Assembly (NCBI GenBank): GCA_949987695.1
Contig: OX465291.1
Span: 119,390,994 to 119,454,993 of the forward strand
Direction of reading: 5' to 3'
DNA length: 64,000 bases
DNA from: Merzomyia westermanni
Taxonomy: Eukaryota; Arthropoda; Insecta; Diptera; Tephritidae
The notes below the pieces were generated by a model, which made no database searches, was not told the DNA's origin, and saw nothing but the letters and a program-made list of their open reading frames with translations. This document shows, piece after piece, positions 9,659 through 21,074 of the stretch. The position numbers and the translations under genes are program-made. Positions within the stretch are counted from its first letter, which is position 1. Each line of letters starts with the position of its first letter.

Positions 9659-10841
9659 CTATAAATCATATATATTATTTCTGTAAGGTCTTTTTGTGTT
9701 ACTTCCTAATGTTCTGCTCTCATTTGGAACCAATATTTATAAATAAGGTATCGTTCTAAAGGTGGGAGCTAGCTCTACATGCGAAACTATTTTTTAATTA
9801 GCGGAGTGCTTTTGTTTAAGCGTATTTAATAAAAATAAATTCTTTGAAATAAACGATTGTGGATGCACAAAAAAATCAATTTGTACTGCAACGCTATTGT
9901 GACTGTAGCATTCATATGCCTCGCGACATCTACAGTTGAATAGTAAGACTGAACAGCGCTAGAATAATTAAAGGCGAGCGCGCCATCTACACTTGAACAT
10001 TGCTAAAATAAGTGAATAAGACTGCGTTCACACTGGGTCATAAACTCGAGTTAAAGGGACATTTTTTGAGTTAATTCATATTGATGTTGGCAATCAACTC
10101 AAGTTTATGGCTCAATGTGAATGTAATATAAGTGGTGGAATTTCAAATAGCTGTTTGCGCATATTTGTATAATTTTTTGGGTAATTCTATACGACAGCAC
10201 GTAACTGCTAATATAGGTCCAAAAATATCGGGAAAGGTATCAAACGACGGGTTTTAACCTTCGTATCAATAATCCGAAAGCGGAAATTCGATATTTTATG
10301 TCTGTTCAGAGATATTTGCAATTAAAGTTGAAATTTTTCTGTAATTTTCATGTGGTTGTTGTAATCACAGATTAGGGTGTACCAAGAAGTGCAGAAATGT
10401 GTTCTGTGCAGAAATATTGTGGACCGCGTAGCCGGTGTTGGACCGGCTAAGGTTATTTTTTTGAAGCCTACGCAGAAAGGTGTTGTGCACATAAATACCT
10501 TGGATCTAGTCCCCTTTTTGGGATCGGACCTAGGCAATTTTTGGGTTTTTTACTAATAACTTTTCACTGAAACAAATTATTTAATTTTCGCTTTCGGATT
10601 ATTGATACAGAGATCAAAACGCGTCGTTTGATACCTTTCCCGAGATTTTTGGGCCTATATTAGCAGTTACGTGCTGTCGTATAGAATTACCATTTTTTGT
10701 GGTCTCACAACAAGTGTAGCTGAAAATCTTTTTTTATAATTTGAGAAAAAGGTTTGAAAAATCCTGAACCTGGACTAACAAAAGGTTTCAAACCATTTGG
10801 GTTTTTTTTTTTTTGCGCAAGGAGCGCACGGGTCCAGCTAG
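9659..10841 (+). mobile_element. Non-autonomous Helitron, copy 1 (interrupted by a MITE)
   Basis: The right end shows the Helitron signature: a hairpin TGCGC-aagga-GCGCA (10814-10828), then CGGGTCCAG, then CTAG, with the next base T. The left end begins TC after an A, so the element sits between A and T as Helitrons do. It has no helicase frame. A second copy at 55081-55768 matches over nearly the whole length, except for a 512-bp insertion present only here (10180-10691). Without that insertion the copy is about 670 bp, similar to the other. Confidence 0.8.
10180..10691. mobile_element. Long-TIR MITE with 8-bp target duplication
   Basis: Terminal inverted repeats of about 105 bp start GGTAATTCTATACGACAGCA at both ends and carry only a few mismatches. 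The element is flanked by the 8-bp direct repeat ATTTTTTG (10172-10179 and 10692-10699). The second Helitron copy has a single ATTTTTTG at the corresponding point near 55629, which is the pre-insertion site. Eight-bp duplications fit hAT, P or Merlin superfamilies, but the ends match none that I can name. The interior has short palindromes (AGCCGG..CCGGCT) and no gene; the frame at 10322-10537 is incidental. Confidence 0.85.
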
Positions 10842-11659
10842 TATATATATGTATCTGAAATCAAAATACTTACGCTTTCTGTCAGAATCATGAATGTGCT
10901 AAAATGAAAATGTTGGTAAAACAAGATTAAAGGTTTGATTTCGGCTCATTCGATTTACATGGACCGCAAAATATTGTGGCTTCGGTGTAAACATGATACC
11001 AGGGATTTTCGTCAAATCTAGCACCTTCAATGGCTAGTATAGTAAACTTATCAACTCAAATTCTGAATAGTTGCACATTCGTGCTTCTGACTATAGAACT
11101 ATGTTGTTTTAATAATAATGACAAATTGACAAGATGCATATTTTTTGGAAACTTTTCAGGCCATAAAGCAAACGGATATAGTCTACCAAGTGGATAGTAA
11201 AGTGATAAGTTTCAATAAGTTAGGATTGGCTCCTATTGTTCAAGCAAACTTAAAACAGAAGTTAACTTAAAACTGTTGATTTATACATAAGTTAAGCCCA
11301 GAGAATAGTAGTAAAGTTTTGTTAAAAACAAGACTTCGAATCACATAAGGAACAGCTTTGAAGTCACGATTGACTTAAGTAAGTATATAAGTACGTAGAG
11401 ACAAAATTTTAAGACAGCCATTACTACATACCGGAATGTCCCGAGTTTTAAACGTCTACGACTACACTACACCCCAAAAGTTGATCGAAATAATAGTTCA
11501 AATTAATCCATTTTCTGAAATCAACTTATTTAAAATTTTGTATAATATTACATTTTTAACTACTATTTTTATATAATTTCGATAAAAGGCAACCCAGAAA
11601 GTAAATGACAATTATTCAGGCAGGAAGATGGCGGCAATTGTCAAAATATGTCACTAAAG
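10842..11659. other. No supported feature
   Basis: AT-rich DNA between the Helitron and the hairpin element. I see no gene or bounded repeat. Confidence 0.4.
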
Positions 11660-11671
11660 AGCTAACCTTCT

Positions 11672-11876
11672 TTTATTTTGTTTTGTTGTTTTTCCGACAG
11701 GGTGAATGATTGATGTATATTGGAACGATTTTTCGTCATCCCTTGTCAAATTTGGTTTTGAGACAAACCGGTTTCGGCGTTCTGCGAAAATCGACACTGA
11801 TGATGGCACAACGCCGAAACCGGTTTGTCTCAAAACCAAATTTGACAAGGGATGACGAAAAATCGTTCCACTATAC
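11672..11876 (-). mobile_element. Retroposon-like insertion carrying a perfect 61-bp hairpin
   Basis: Positions 11721-11781 and 11810-11870 are exact reverse complements, with a 28-base loop. The stem extends six more pairs outward after one mismatch (11714-11719 with 11872-11877). The block is flanked by the 12-bp direct repeat AGCTAACCTTCT (11660-11671 and 11877-11888). On the minus strand the segment next to the distal repeat is A-rich (AAAAACAACAAAACAAAATA). Flanking duplication plus an A-rich 3' tail is the signature of LINE-mediated retroposition of an RNA. There is no tRNA-like head. Both strands encode the same peptide because of the palindrome, so the short frames here are not evidence of a gene. 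Confidence 0.6.
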
Positions 11877-12229
11877 AGCTAACCTTCTAGTTATTGAATC
11901 ATGGGCTATAAGTTTTATAAATAAAAACAAGTCGACAACTGTGCAAGAATTGGCATAAACTAGTGCAATTATGATAGAACGGAGCGAGGAAAGGACATAA
12001 TTTAAAAACTTATGAAAAGCAGAAAGAAAACAATGCTAAGAAGGTGGTATGAGAGTTTGCTGAGGTAAAACATTGAGTGTATTATAAAGAACTATGGAAC
12101 ATATTTAAATATGGACTCCACCACAGAAAGGTGGTACAGTTGACCAGTCAGCCTCATCAATACAAATTCAATTTTTTACAACGGGCGCTATAACCGGATA
12201 AACAAAAAGGAAGAAGTGTTCAAAGCATT

Positions 12230-12490
12230 GCCTAATACCATTTTATAATCAGCACAATGTGTCCACAATATTTTGGCCTGATTTGACTATGTCACATTAC
12301 GCACGTTCTGCTTTAATGTTTGCTAAAAGAAAGCAACATAAATGACGTTAAAAAAGTGAAGAACCCAGCAAACTCGCTAGAAATACGACCAGTTATTGGG
12401 TTAATGTGAAACGGAATATGTGGAAGAATGGTGAAGTAACCCATAGTTTTCAAGAGTTAAAACCGAAGAGGATATGAAACATTTAATAAA
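12230..12490 (+). pseudogene. Tc1/mariner-superfamily transposase C-terminal fossil
   Basis: One frame reads IFWPDLTMSHYARSALMFAK, matching the second catalytic Asp region ('FWPDLA..HYA') of IS630-Tc1-mariner transposases. About 35 codons further on, after a stop and frame changes, come NPANSLEIRP and then YWVNVKRNMWKNGE. These correspond to the 'NPPN.PELRPIE.YWA.VKR' block that carries the third acidic residue. The fossil has stops and frameshifts, and no terminal repeats were found. It is unrelated to the intact mariner at 24.2 kb. Confidence 0.6.
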
Positions 12491-12499
12491 AGGTGTCTA

Positions 12500-14966
12500 A
12501 TCTAAAATTCGACAAAAATTACGGGCATAAGTTTTTCCCCCTCTCTTTGTAAAAACTTTATCTAAATAAGTAATAATTATCTTAAGTCAAATACAGATAA
12601 AATGTGGCAGTTACAAGGGATATAATGTGCACTTTCTTTTCGATACAGTCCTTATATAACAAGTCATTCGATTTTATATATGATTTTTCATTTAAAACGA
12701 AATTTACTTCGTTAATAACAAAGCGAAATCATTTGTATTGTCAGGATGCACCAAATGCGGTTTTAAATCAGTATAGAATCTCCAAAAGCCCTAAAGAATC
12801 TTTTCAAGGTATTCGATGTGAATGATCAACCACAAACATTTACCAGATGATCTTGCTGTGAAAGCTAGGCCACTCCCAAAAATATGTTCGAAAGCTCAAC
12901 ATAAAAATCATGGCTACGATATTTATCTGAGCAGAAAACAAAAAAAATTTAAACGTATACCAAAGGGTTATATACATACATATTAAACGCGTGCCATAAA
13001 ATATTTAAGTTCAAAGGAAGGAGATATTGTTACATTTTGACGGGTAAATACTGAACGCCGACCAAAAAATTGTTTAAGCACTCCATATTACTTACAGTGC
13101 AACTAGCTTGTGTGCACTATCTTTATGAGGCTATATGTGAGGTAGTTCAAGAACACTATCCCATCATCAAAATCCGGTCAAAAATATTTGAATTGAAAAA
13201 AGTATTAGAACTTTAACTAATAACTTACACTCAGTTTTCAGTGCAAGTTTAAACTAAACTGAACGGTAAAACTATGAAGAAAACTTGAACTCTTAACCTG
13301 TTGACTTTAAGCTTTTAATTTAAGATTATAAAATATGGAACTCGTATTTAAATATCATCCTGAAGAAAATCCTGTGATTTGCCATTTCGAAAACATTTTC
13401 AAATCAATCGATTTTCAGTGTTAGTGTTATAAAAAATGTTCAATAATTAGATATTCCGCTTATAATTAAGTTGTTTATAAGACTTTTTGTGATTTTAGAC
13501 GTTTAGCTTAGTAGATGCCAGGCTCTGTAAGGACCAGAGTATCGAGAATTAAGTCAAACCTATTAGCTGATCAGACTCTGGTATGTAATAGAGATTCCCT
13601 ATTAACAAGAAATAACTTGAAAGTCAAAGGCAAAATTGCCTTTCCTAGTCTGAGATTAAAATTTATTTTCTAATTCCTTCTACATCTCAATCATTGGTCC
13701 TACCATTTGAGTTCAGGGCGTTTGATCATTACGTACTTACTTCCTGCAGGTATGTAGATATGTAGGCGTATGTATAGTGGTAGTGTGCTGGCTAATCATA
13801 CAAATAGGTAAAAGTAACGGGACACCTAACATCAATAATTATTTTAAATGGGTTTTCCGTGATATGTAACAATGGCCGCCAGGCTATTTTTTGCTGCTTG
13901 GCCATAAATGCATATGCCATATCCATACCTACATTTCTAGAATAAACGCAATATTCAAATTATAAGAGGTGCTGGAATGTCGGCCAGAAATGGAAGAGCA
14001 ACCAGTTTGACATTGTTTTGTAATTGTTTTTATTGTTGTTGGTTCATGTTAAAATTCAGAAAACACCTATGCGTATTTTGCTGCTACATATTTTAATACA
14101 TTTACCTTCAGACCCAACAAAAGATAGTGTTTTAGATAACGTTATTATAGTTGCTGTAAACAAATCATTCTGTTTTAGAAAACTTCTAACTACTCTTCTC
14201 CAAAAGCTATAACAGCATCGCAAAATGCACAAAAAAATTAGTAAATTTAAGAAATTGTTTTGAAAATGTAGTATATAAATGATAGCTAAAATATGTGGCT
14301 GCTGATGGAACTTGGAAGCATTACACTGCAGGGTGAAGTGTACTAAGATTTGGGTTTCATAATTTTTGGCCAACATAAAAAATTTAAAATTACTATATTC
14401 ATAATTCGAATTATCTGCCAAGTTATAGCCATGCTTATTTGCAAAAACCTAAACTCAAGACTGTGTGGACCTATTTCGCGGATTTTTGGAAAATTTAAAT
14501 TTTTTTAAAGTTTCTAGCTTGATCCAAAGATTATATTCCTTTTCAGGCCCTACGACCTACATATATCTCAGAAATGTTTGGAAGTATCAACATTTGGTCG
14601 GGAAAACTATGATGTTAAATTTTGTAGGAGACGAAGAAATATTGTAAAGCAGGGAAAGCAAGATATTTGCGAAAACCCAATTTTATAATTTTAGCCCCGA
14701 TACACATTTTCAGAACACATGGGATTGACAAGGATCTTTGACAGTACATTTTCATGTTACATATAATGTTTTCATTAAACTTGGACTCTGTCGAAATCAT
14801 TGTGGAATTATTGTTGCGTATCTACTTGTTTTATGCCCCATTTTTTTAATTGTATGTTGAAAAGTTCCCTCATCTTCCATCGCTATTTAGAATGTGTGAA
14901 ATCAAATGAGAGCCACGAATATTCAGTAAAATACAAAAAAGTAATTAATCATCACGTAATCATATA
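12500..14966. other. Long stretch without supported features
   Basis: AT-rich. Several frames of 60-120 codons occur (for example 12604-12825 on plus and 14056-14421 on minus). They are rich in Phe, Leu, Asn and Lys, lack recognisable motifs and look like chance frames. No bounded repeat was seen. Confidence 0.4.
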
Positions 14967-15336
14967 CAAGGTGGCGCAAAAGTAAGCTTCCGATGTTCAG
15001 CATATCGGTTGTGGCACGTGCAGTGTGTGCTGTTGCACCGTCTTGTTGGAACCACATGTTTTCCAGTCCCAATTCATCAAGTTGCGGCAAAAAGACCTCG
15101 TTGATCATTGCTCTGTAGCGCTCACCATTCACAGTAACCGTTTGGCCCCGACCGATTATTGGTCAAATAAATAGTCAGCAATATTCCGCGTTCTGGAGCA
15201 GTGAAGCGTAACATTGTTTATTAACGTGTATTTCGCATGTGTTTACTACACAAATGTCAAAACAGAACTGACTTTAAGGGTCAATCGCAAAATTTATAGC
15301 ATTTTCTGATAGGAGGATTACTTTTGCGCCACCTTG
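14967..15336 (-). mobile_element. Mariner-derived MITE, copy A
   Basis: 370 bp with terminal inverted repeats beginning CAAGGTGGCGCAAAAGTAA, flanked by TA on both sides (14965-14966, 15337-15338). On the minus strand it keeps one internal piece of a transposase frame: NGERYRAMINE, then LENMWFQQDGATAHTA, which contains the second catalytic Asp. It lacks the N-terminal and C-terminal parts, so it is an internal-deletion derivative. Copies B (28099-28463) and C (58914-59283) share the same deletion breakpoints, so the deletion occurred once and the short form then multiplied. Confidence 0.9.
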
Positions 15337-15338
15337 TA

Positions 15339-16384
15339 TGTATTGTGTATGTGTAAATTTATAAAAGAAAACATTTTGAAAATTGTCAAATCAATCCAGT
15401 AGCTGATTCCACTGATAAGGGCCCAAATGGGTTTAATCAAAGTTTAAAAAATTTTTGAAAAGAAGAAAGAATATCTATTGCCACAGGTATAATAAAGTAT
15501 AAATCGTTTTTGGCCTTAATTATGTGTTTAGCTAATAACTTTAAAAGATCTATTCTTGTGTGTTGGAATATCCGCTCCTATCTCACAGCATAACCTGTCT
15601 TGAAATAGACAACATGCTACATTTTTCTCTGTTATAATAACCCAGGTTGTTTATAAAACAAAATATATGCTCCAATACAGTTGGCAACTAACCTCAATTA
15701 CATATTTGTATAGTTATACATCGAGCTAAGCTCTATCGCAAAGGGACACATTGCTTAATTTCGCTTCTCAAAACGCCAACATACGGAGTTAGGAAATTCT
15801 TACCATTTATACGATCCTTTTTTGGGACCGTAGCATCAATAAACTGGTAGTTTCTAAATTAATGAACTAGATAAAGAAAAGTGTTTATAAGCTCAGCCTT
15901 TTATTGCATTTGAAGCTCACTAAATGTAAAATGTACATATATGTTAATGACTATTATACACACTATTTATCTCTCAAATTAATTTTACTGTTAAACAATT
16001 AATACAAAAGTAATAAGTATAACAACAAATACCTGAATATACCTAAAACGTTTGTAAAATGCACAGAAAGTACACCTAATCTCGTTAAAAGTAAGGGCTT
16101 GCTAAGAAGTATATTTGAACATTTCAATCAGTCATAAAGTTATAAAATTGTTTAACTCTGCTCGAAAATTGCTGTGATACCACAAGGTTTTCAAAGGCTT
16201 TTTATTTACTTCCAAGTAAAGTCAAAAAAGTATGCCGTATCTATTAGTAACATTTGCAATTCATGCATTTTTCTTTATTGATGGCAAATAATAGGAGCTT
16301 TGTAAATTTTTTTCGAATGTCTGATTTTTCTTCAGTTTCTTTAAAGCTTTCGTTAAATAGGCCTAAATCAATATAAAAAGATAT
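15339..16384. other. No supported feature
   Basis: AT-rich spacer before the LTR element. No gene or bounded repeat recognised. Confidence 0.4.
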
Positions 16385-16583
16385 TGTAAACTTAGATTTT
16401 GATCGAACTTAGATGTAGCCTTAGTATAAGACCAGTTGTACAGTAACTCTAAATAATATTAACTCTAATCATGTAAATGTTGGTAACCCAAGCTGAGAAG
16501 TAAACGAGAACCAATTGTAATATTCGTGCTTGATAATTTAAAGCGAGTTTTTTTCAATAATAAAAAGGAAAACTATTAGCAGT
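16385..16583 (+). repeat. Left LTR of the Ty3/gypsy element
   Basis: Begins TGTAAACTTAGAT and ends ATTAGCAGT. It matches the right LTR with scattered substitutions and lacks a roughly 25-30 bp segment present there around 21180-21210. Confidence 0.8.
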
Positions 16584-16640
16584 TTATAGCTTCAGGTGTG
16601 AAGTTCAATCCTACGTATCAAACAGTTTGTTTATTTTCTT

Positions 16641-17830
16641 ATGGCCAACCCACGAAAAGTTTTAATGGACGGGCTTACACAAGCAAATGTGGATTTTCCA
16701 CGATCTGCTTCCACATCGCAGTTACGCAATCTGCTACGAGGAGTACACAGTGATGGCGCTGATGTTACTACTAATGATGGTACTGCCACTGCCGTTGATG
16801 CTGTTCCTACTAATGCCGCTGAGATGCCGTCACTTCAGGTCAATTTGTTGTTACTACTGATGCTGCCGTCTACGCCACTACCAATGCTGCCTCTGCTGTT
16901 GAGAATGCCGTCACTGCCGAATGCCGCTGCTACTCCCACAGCCGCCGCTTATGAAGCACCCAATGCTAATCACAATACCGCTCTGACTAAAACTAACTCT
17001 GCCGCCGGATATGTGGGTAAGCCAATCCCTAGGTTATCTTTAATTGACGAAGAGGTGCTAGCCCTTCAAAAACGTCTCGAGATGTTGAAGCTGATGCAAC
17101 AAATCGAGGCGATGGGCAACCCCGCTATTGCAATGGGTCGGAAGCGCATAGATTTGGGGATATTGACGCACGCCTTGCCTAAATTTAGTGGCGATGATGT
17201 TACCAACCCTGTCGGAAATTTTTTAAGGGATTTCGAAGAAATTTTAAATACAAGTGCAGACGAGAACTTTAAATTGCTTGCCCTTCGTCGCTGTCGGGCT
17301 GAAACAGCCCGAGTACAACTACGGCTTTGTGCTACAAAACCCTTAAAAGCGCACTCATAAAAGAGTTTAATTTTTCTGTGGGCAGGCAAGAAATTTACAA
17401 AATGCTAGCCCAAAGAAGATGGAAGAGAAAAGGAGAAACATTGCATTGCTATGTGCTAAATATATGCAAGCTATAGCAAAGAGGGCGAACATTGATGAGG
17501 GTGAAGTAATCGAATTTATAATCAATGGTATTGGGAACATGATTTCTAATGGGCACCTGTTACTGACAGCACGAACGTTGGAAGAATTAAAGGAAATAAT
17601 AAGTCGGTACAAAAACAAATATTTCGCACAAGGTGTGTTGCAGTCAGTGCCGACACTAAGAAATCAGGCGGTAGCAAAAATTCAACGAAAAATTGCCCTG
17701 CTAAAATTGGTCGCAGCATGGCCACATTAAGCCGAACTGCCCGTTTCCCTTGAGGCCAGATGGATCATGCTTCAGATGCTGGAAAATGAAACATGACCAT
17801 CGCAATTGTGTCAACCCCGAGAAGACCCTA
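16641..17830 (+). pseudogene. gag-like polyprotein of the Ty3/gypsy element
   Basis: The Met at 16641 opens a 240-codon frame. Its Ala/Thr/Asn/Pro-rich N-terminal part is repetitive (runs of Ala, Val, Pro, Leu and Met). A conserved core follows, with LPKFSGDD, an 'NFLRDFEEIL' stretch and LLALRRCRAETA, as in gag capsid regions of insect gypsy-group elements. A frameshift near 17345 moves the reading to other frames (17419-17730). A zinc knuckle CFRCWKMKHDHRNC, with spacing CX2CX4HX4C, lies near 17767-17808. It would package the element RNA. The frame is broken at least twice. Confidence 0.75.
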
Positions 17831-17859
17831 AAGCACGAGGATGACGTGACCACTGTAGA

Positions 17860-18230
17860 GATCGCTGATGAAGAGATGACCGCAGTTGGTGTTTATAATT
17901 ACGTAAGAATAGAGTTATGGCTTAAAAATTATAAAATTACTAGTCCTATTTTTGACAACGGTAGTCCGGTTAGCTTTATTAAAAAGTCTGCAGTTCCAAA
18001 GGAACTGATCAGTTCAGGCAAGAAATTGTTTTCAAGTATAGAGCGATCGGCGGAAGAATATTAAATATATTGAACTTTTAACATGTTAAATTGAATTTTC
18101 TGGAAAAATAAGTGTTGTTGAATTGAAAGTGTTACCTGATGATTATATGAGCTTATCAGTTATTTTGGGACGTGACTTTTTGCAATCGTTTCCTATTAAA
18201 TTAGTTCAGATTAAGAAGAATAATTTATAT
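17860..18230 (+). pseudogene. Retropepsin-like protease region
   Basis: The frame ending at 18064 has IELWLKNYKITSPIFDNGSP; the D-N-G at its active-site position replaces the usual D-T/S-G. After a break, the next frame (from 18123) has VILGRDFL, the ILG motif that closes retropepsin folds. The Asn substitution and the frameshift both suggest loss of activity. Confidence 0.65.
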
Positions 18231-18369
18231 AAAACACCATCGAAGTTGGACCATAGCGGCCAATCGGTAAATACCTCGAAGTTAAAAACCCTAGTTGTTG
18301 ATGATGGGTATGCTCAAAAGTGCTGTAACACTGATATGCCGGACATTTTCTCTATTGACATACAAATAG

Positions 18370-19130
18370 ACAAATATGTGCTAAACATAAATCCCGAATT
18401 GCCGAAAGAACATTACGATAACTTGAGACGGATAATTGAAGATAGTTATTTAAAGACTGATGGGATGACAGACCCACTAAAATACGAAATGAAAATACAT
18501 CTCACGATCGACGTACCCTTTCCTGTGCCCCACGCAGACTTTCTTATTCTGAGCGAACTGAGGTTCAGTCAATAGTAAACGAGTTACAGGAGGAAGGAGT
18601 AATAAGGCCTAGTAACTCACCATATGCTTTCGCCATCGTATTGGTACGAAAAAGGAACGGAAAGCTTTGTCTGTGTGTTGATTACCGTGCCCTTAATAAA
18701 GTAACTGTTAGGGACAATTACCCGTTGCCATTGATCGAAGACTGTATTGAGATTTTGGAAAATAAAAAATTCTTCTCCATATTGGACCTAAAGAGTGGTT
18801 TCCACCAGGTACAGATGTCACCTGACTCCATTCCATATATTGCTTTTGTGACTACAAATGGTCAGTACGAATATTTCAAAATGCCATTTGGACTAAAGAA
18901 CGCTCGAGCTGTATTTCAGCGATTTATTAACAGAATATTCCGTGATTTGATTGACAATAAGGATATTATAATGTATATGGATGACATTGTTGTTGCCACT
19001 CATGACTTTGAGGACCACAAAACTCTATTGAGAACCGTCTTGAAACAATTGTCTTTAAGAGGGCTGAAACTTAATTTAGATAATACTAAATTCGCGTTTC
19101 AAGGAATTGAATACCTCGGACGGGAATCCG
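18370..19130 (+). pseudogene. Ty3/gypsy reverse transcriptase
   Basis: A frameshift near 18540 joins an N-terminal block to the main frame at 18641-19279. Motifs in order: VRKRNGKLCLCVDYRALNK, RDNYPLPLIED, FFSILDLKSGFHQVQ (first catalytic Asp), MPFGLKNARAVFQRFIN, and IIMYMDDIVVAT with the YMDD-type catalytic box. GIEYLG closes the domain, after which the frame is lost. The catalytic residues are all present, so decay here is by frameshift and not by active-site change. Confidence 0.85.
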
Positions 19131-19159
19131 GCCGAATGGCTCGCATATTCGGAGTATTA

Positions 19160-19740
19160 TCAATTTTCCAGTGCCGAGCAATCAAAAGCAGCTACAATCT
19201 TGTATTGGCTTGTTTTCCTATTTTCGCCGTTTTGTTCCGTCATTCTCCAAGATTGCTAAGCCACCACAAAACTTATTGAGACGAAACTCTAAGTTCGATT
19301 TTGACGATAAGTGCCTTGATGCTTTTAACGAACTAAAGTCCCGACTAACAAATGGTCCTATTATTGCAATGTACAATCCGGTGAGATAAACTGAGCTCCA
19401 TTGTGATGGTAGCTCGATCGGATGCGGTGCGGTCTTGCTGCAACGACAGGATGATAAAAAGATGCATCCCATTTCATACTTTGAAAAACCGCGTCTGCTG
19501 CCGAGTCACGATACCATAGTTTCGAGCTCGAAACTTCAGCTATAATTTACGCGTTAAGGCGATTTAGAACCTACCTAGAAGGTATACAATTTAGGATTAT
19601 CACTGATTGCAATTCGTTAGCTATGACCCTAGAAAAAAGGCAATTAAATCCGCGGATAGCTAGATGGGCCCTCGAGCTTGAGAATTATAACTATAAGCTA
19701 CAGCATAGGAAAGGATCATCTATGGGGCACGTTAAGCCTT
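19160..19740 (+). pseudogene. Connection and RNase H region
   Basis: The frame at 19171-19389 reads QKQLQSCIGLFSYFRRFVPS and AKPPQNLLRRNSKF, the standard link from RT to RNase H in Ty3/gypsy. An RNase H-like stretch ELHCDGSSIGCGAVLLQ follows after a stop, giving the first Asp. The rest is readable only through several stops and frame changes up to 19740. Confidence 0.75.
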
Positions 19741-20975
19741 GAGTAGGACACAAATTGCACACATAATTAATGCAGAGGAAATTAAATTTCGGATTCGAGT
19801 AGCCCAAGAGCGTGATGAAGTTATCAAAGACCTTCGGAATCGTTTTGAGGGTGGATTAGTTAAGGACTTTGATTTAGTAGATGGTATAGTTTGCAGATCT
19901 CAGCCCAATGTAAAACAAATGTTCTACGTACCCACTGAGATGGAATCCAATGTTATAAGATCTATACATGAGAAGATCAGTTGATAAGACTATAGGCAAA
20001 TTAACTCTTTATTATTGGTTCCCTAATATTAGGAAAAACGTACAAGCATTTATAAGAAACTGTTTAAAGTGCCTAATGCATGCGGGACCTCCACGAACTA
20101 GTGAAAGAAACTCACATATGATTGCTAAGACCCCACTTCTGTTTGATACACTTCATATTGATCAATTTGGTCCACTGCCGTCTATCAATTGGAAACGTAA
20201 ACACATATTAGTTTTAGTCGATACCTTCACAAAATTCGTGAAGCTTCATCCAACTAACTCGGCCAGCACTAGAGAAGTAACCGCTGCTCTGGACAAGTAT
20301 TTTAATTATTTCAGCCGACCAAGGCGCATAATAAGTGACAGGGGTACCTGTTTTCCATCTTTAGAATTTAGTGACTTCCTATCCAAACAGAATATTGGTC
20401 ATGTGAAAGTAGCCGTTGCATCCCCTCAAGCCAACGGGCAATTGGAGCGTGTTAATAGGATCCTTAAGGCGATGTTAGGCAAAATAACTGATCCCATGCA
20501 GATGTAAGAAACTATTGGAAGTCGAATACGCTATAAATAACTCGGTTCACAGTTCCTGTCAAGATACTCCCAGTAGGCTCTGTTTGGTGTAGAGAAACAG
20601 GGTGTGGTCGTACATGAACTCACTGAATATCTCCAAGTTGCGCTATGTCCCGATTCTGAAAGAAATTTACCATCCTTACGCAAACACGCTTCTGACGCCT
20701 TGAAAGCCAGACAAGATTATGACTTAAGGCGGCAAGCTACAAGAAGCTCCGGGGCTAAGAGATAGGATGTGGGAGACTATGTTGTAATTAGGAAGGTAGA
20801 TACAGCCATAGGAACGAAAGTACAAGGGACCTTACGTGGTTCATAAGGTACTAGGAAATGACCGATACGTTATTCACGACATTGAAAATTTGCCAGTTGA
20901 TGCAATTACCTTATGACAGCGTACTCGAGGCCCATCGAATGAGAAGTTGGTTGACTAGAGAGGATAATGAGGGCA
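19739..20975 (+). pseudogene. Ty3/gypsy integrase with GPY-type C-terminus
   Basis: The zinc-binding N-terminal part is split by a frameshift at about 19970 and ends NCLKC. The core (19968-20507) has LHIDQFGPLP (first Asp), ISDRGTCF (second Asp) and ANGQLERVNR (Glu), with 35 residues between the second Asp and the Glu: a complete DD35E triad. After a stop at 20505 the C-terminal part is fragmentary but shows KYKGPYVVHKVLGNDRYVIH near 20820, the GPY/F module that follows the core in many Ty3/gypsy integrases. Confidence 0.8.
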
Positions 20976-21074
20976 TAAGGCGAGACAGCCCGGAGCAAGA
21001 CCCTTTGGAAAACGATTAGTCTAAGCCATTTTGTATGGATGATCGAGGTCGATCAATTGCCAGGTTGGCCGAGC

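Noticed and set aside
11654..11958. Overlapping frames encoding the same peptide on both strands
   Set aside because: This is a direct consequence of the perfect palindrome, not evidence of coding.
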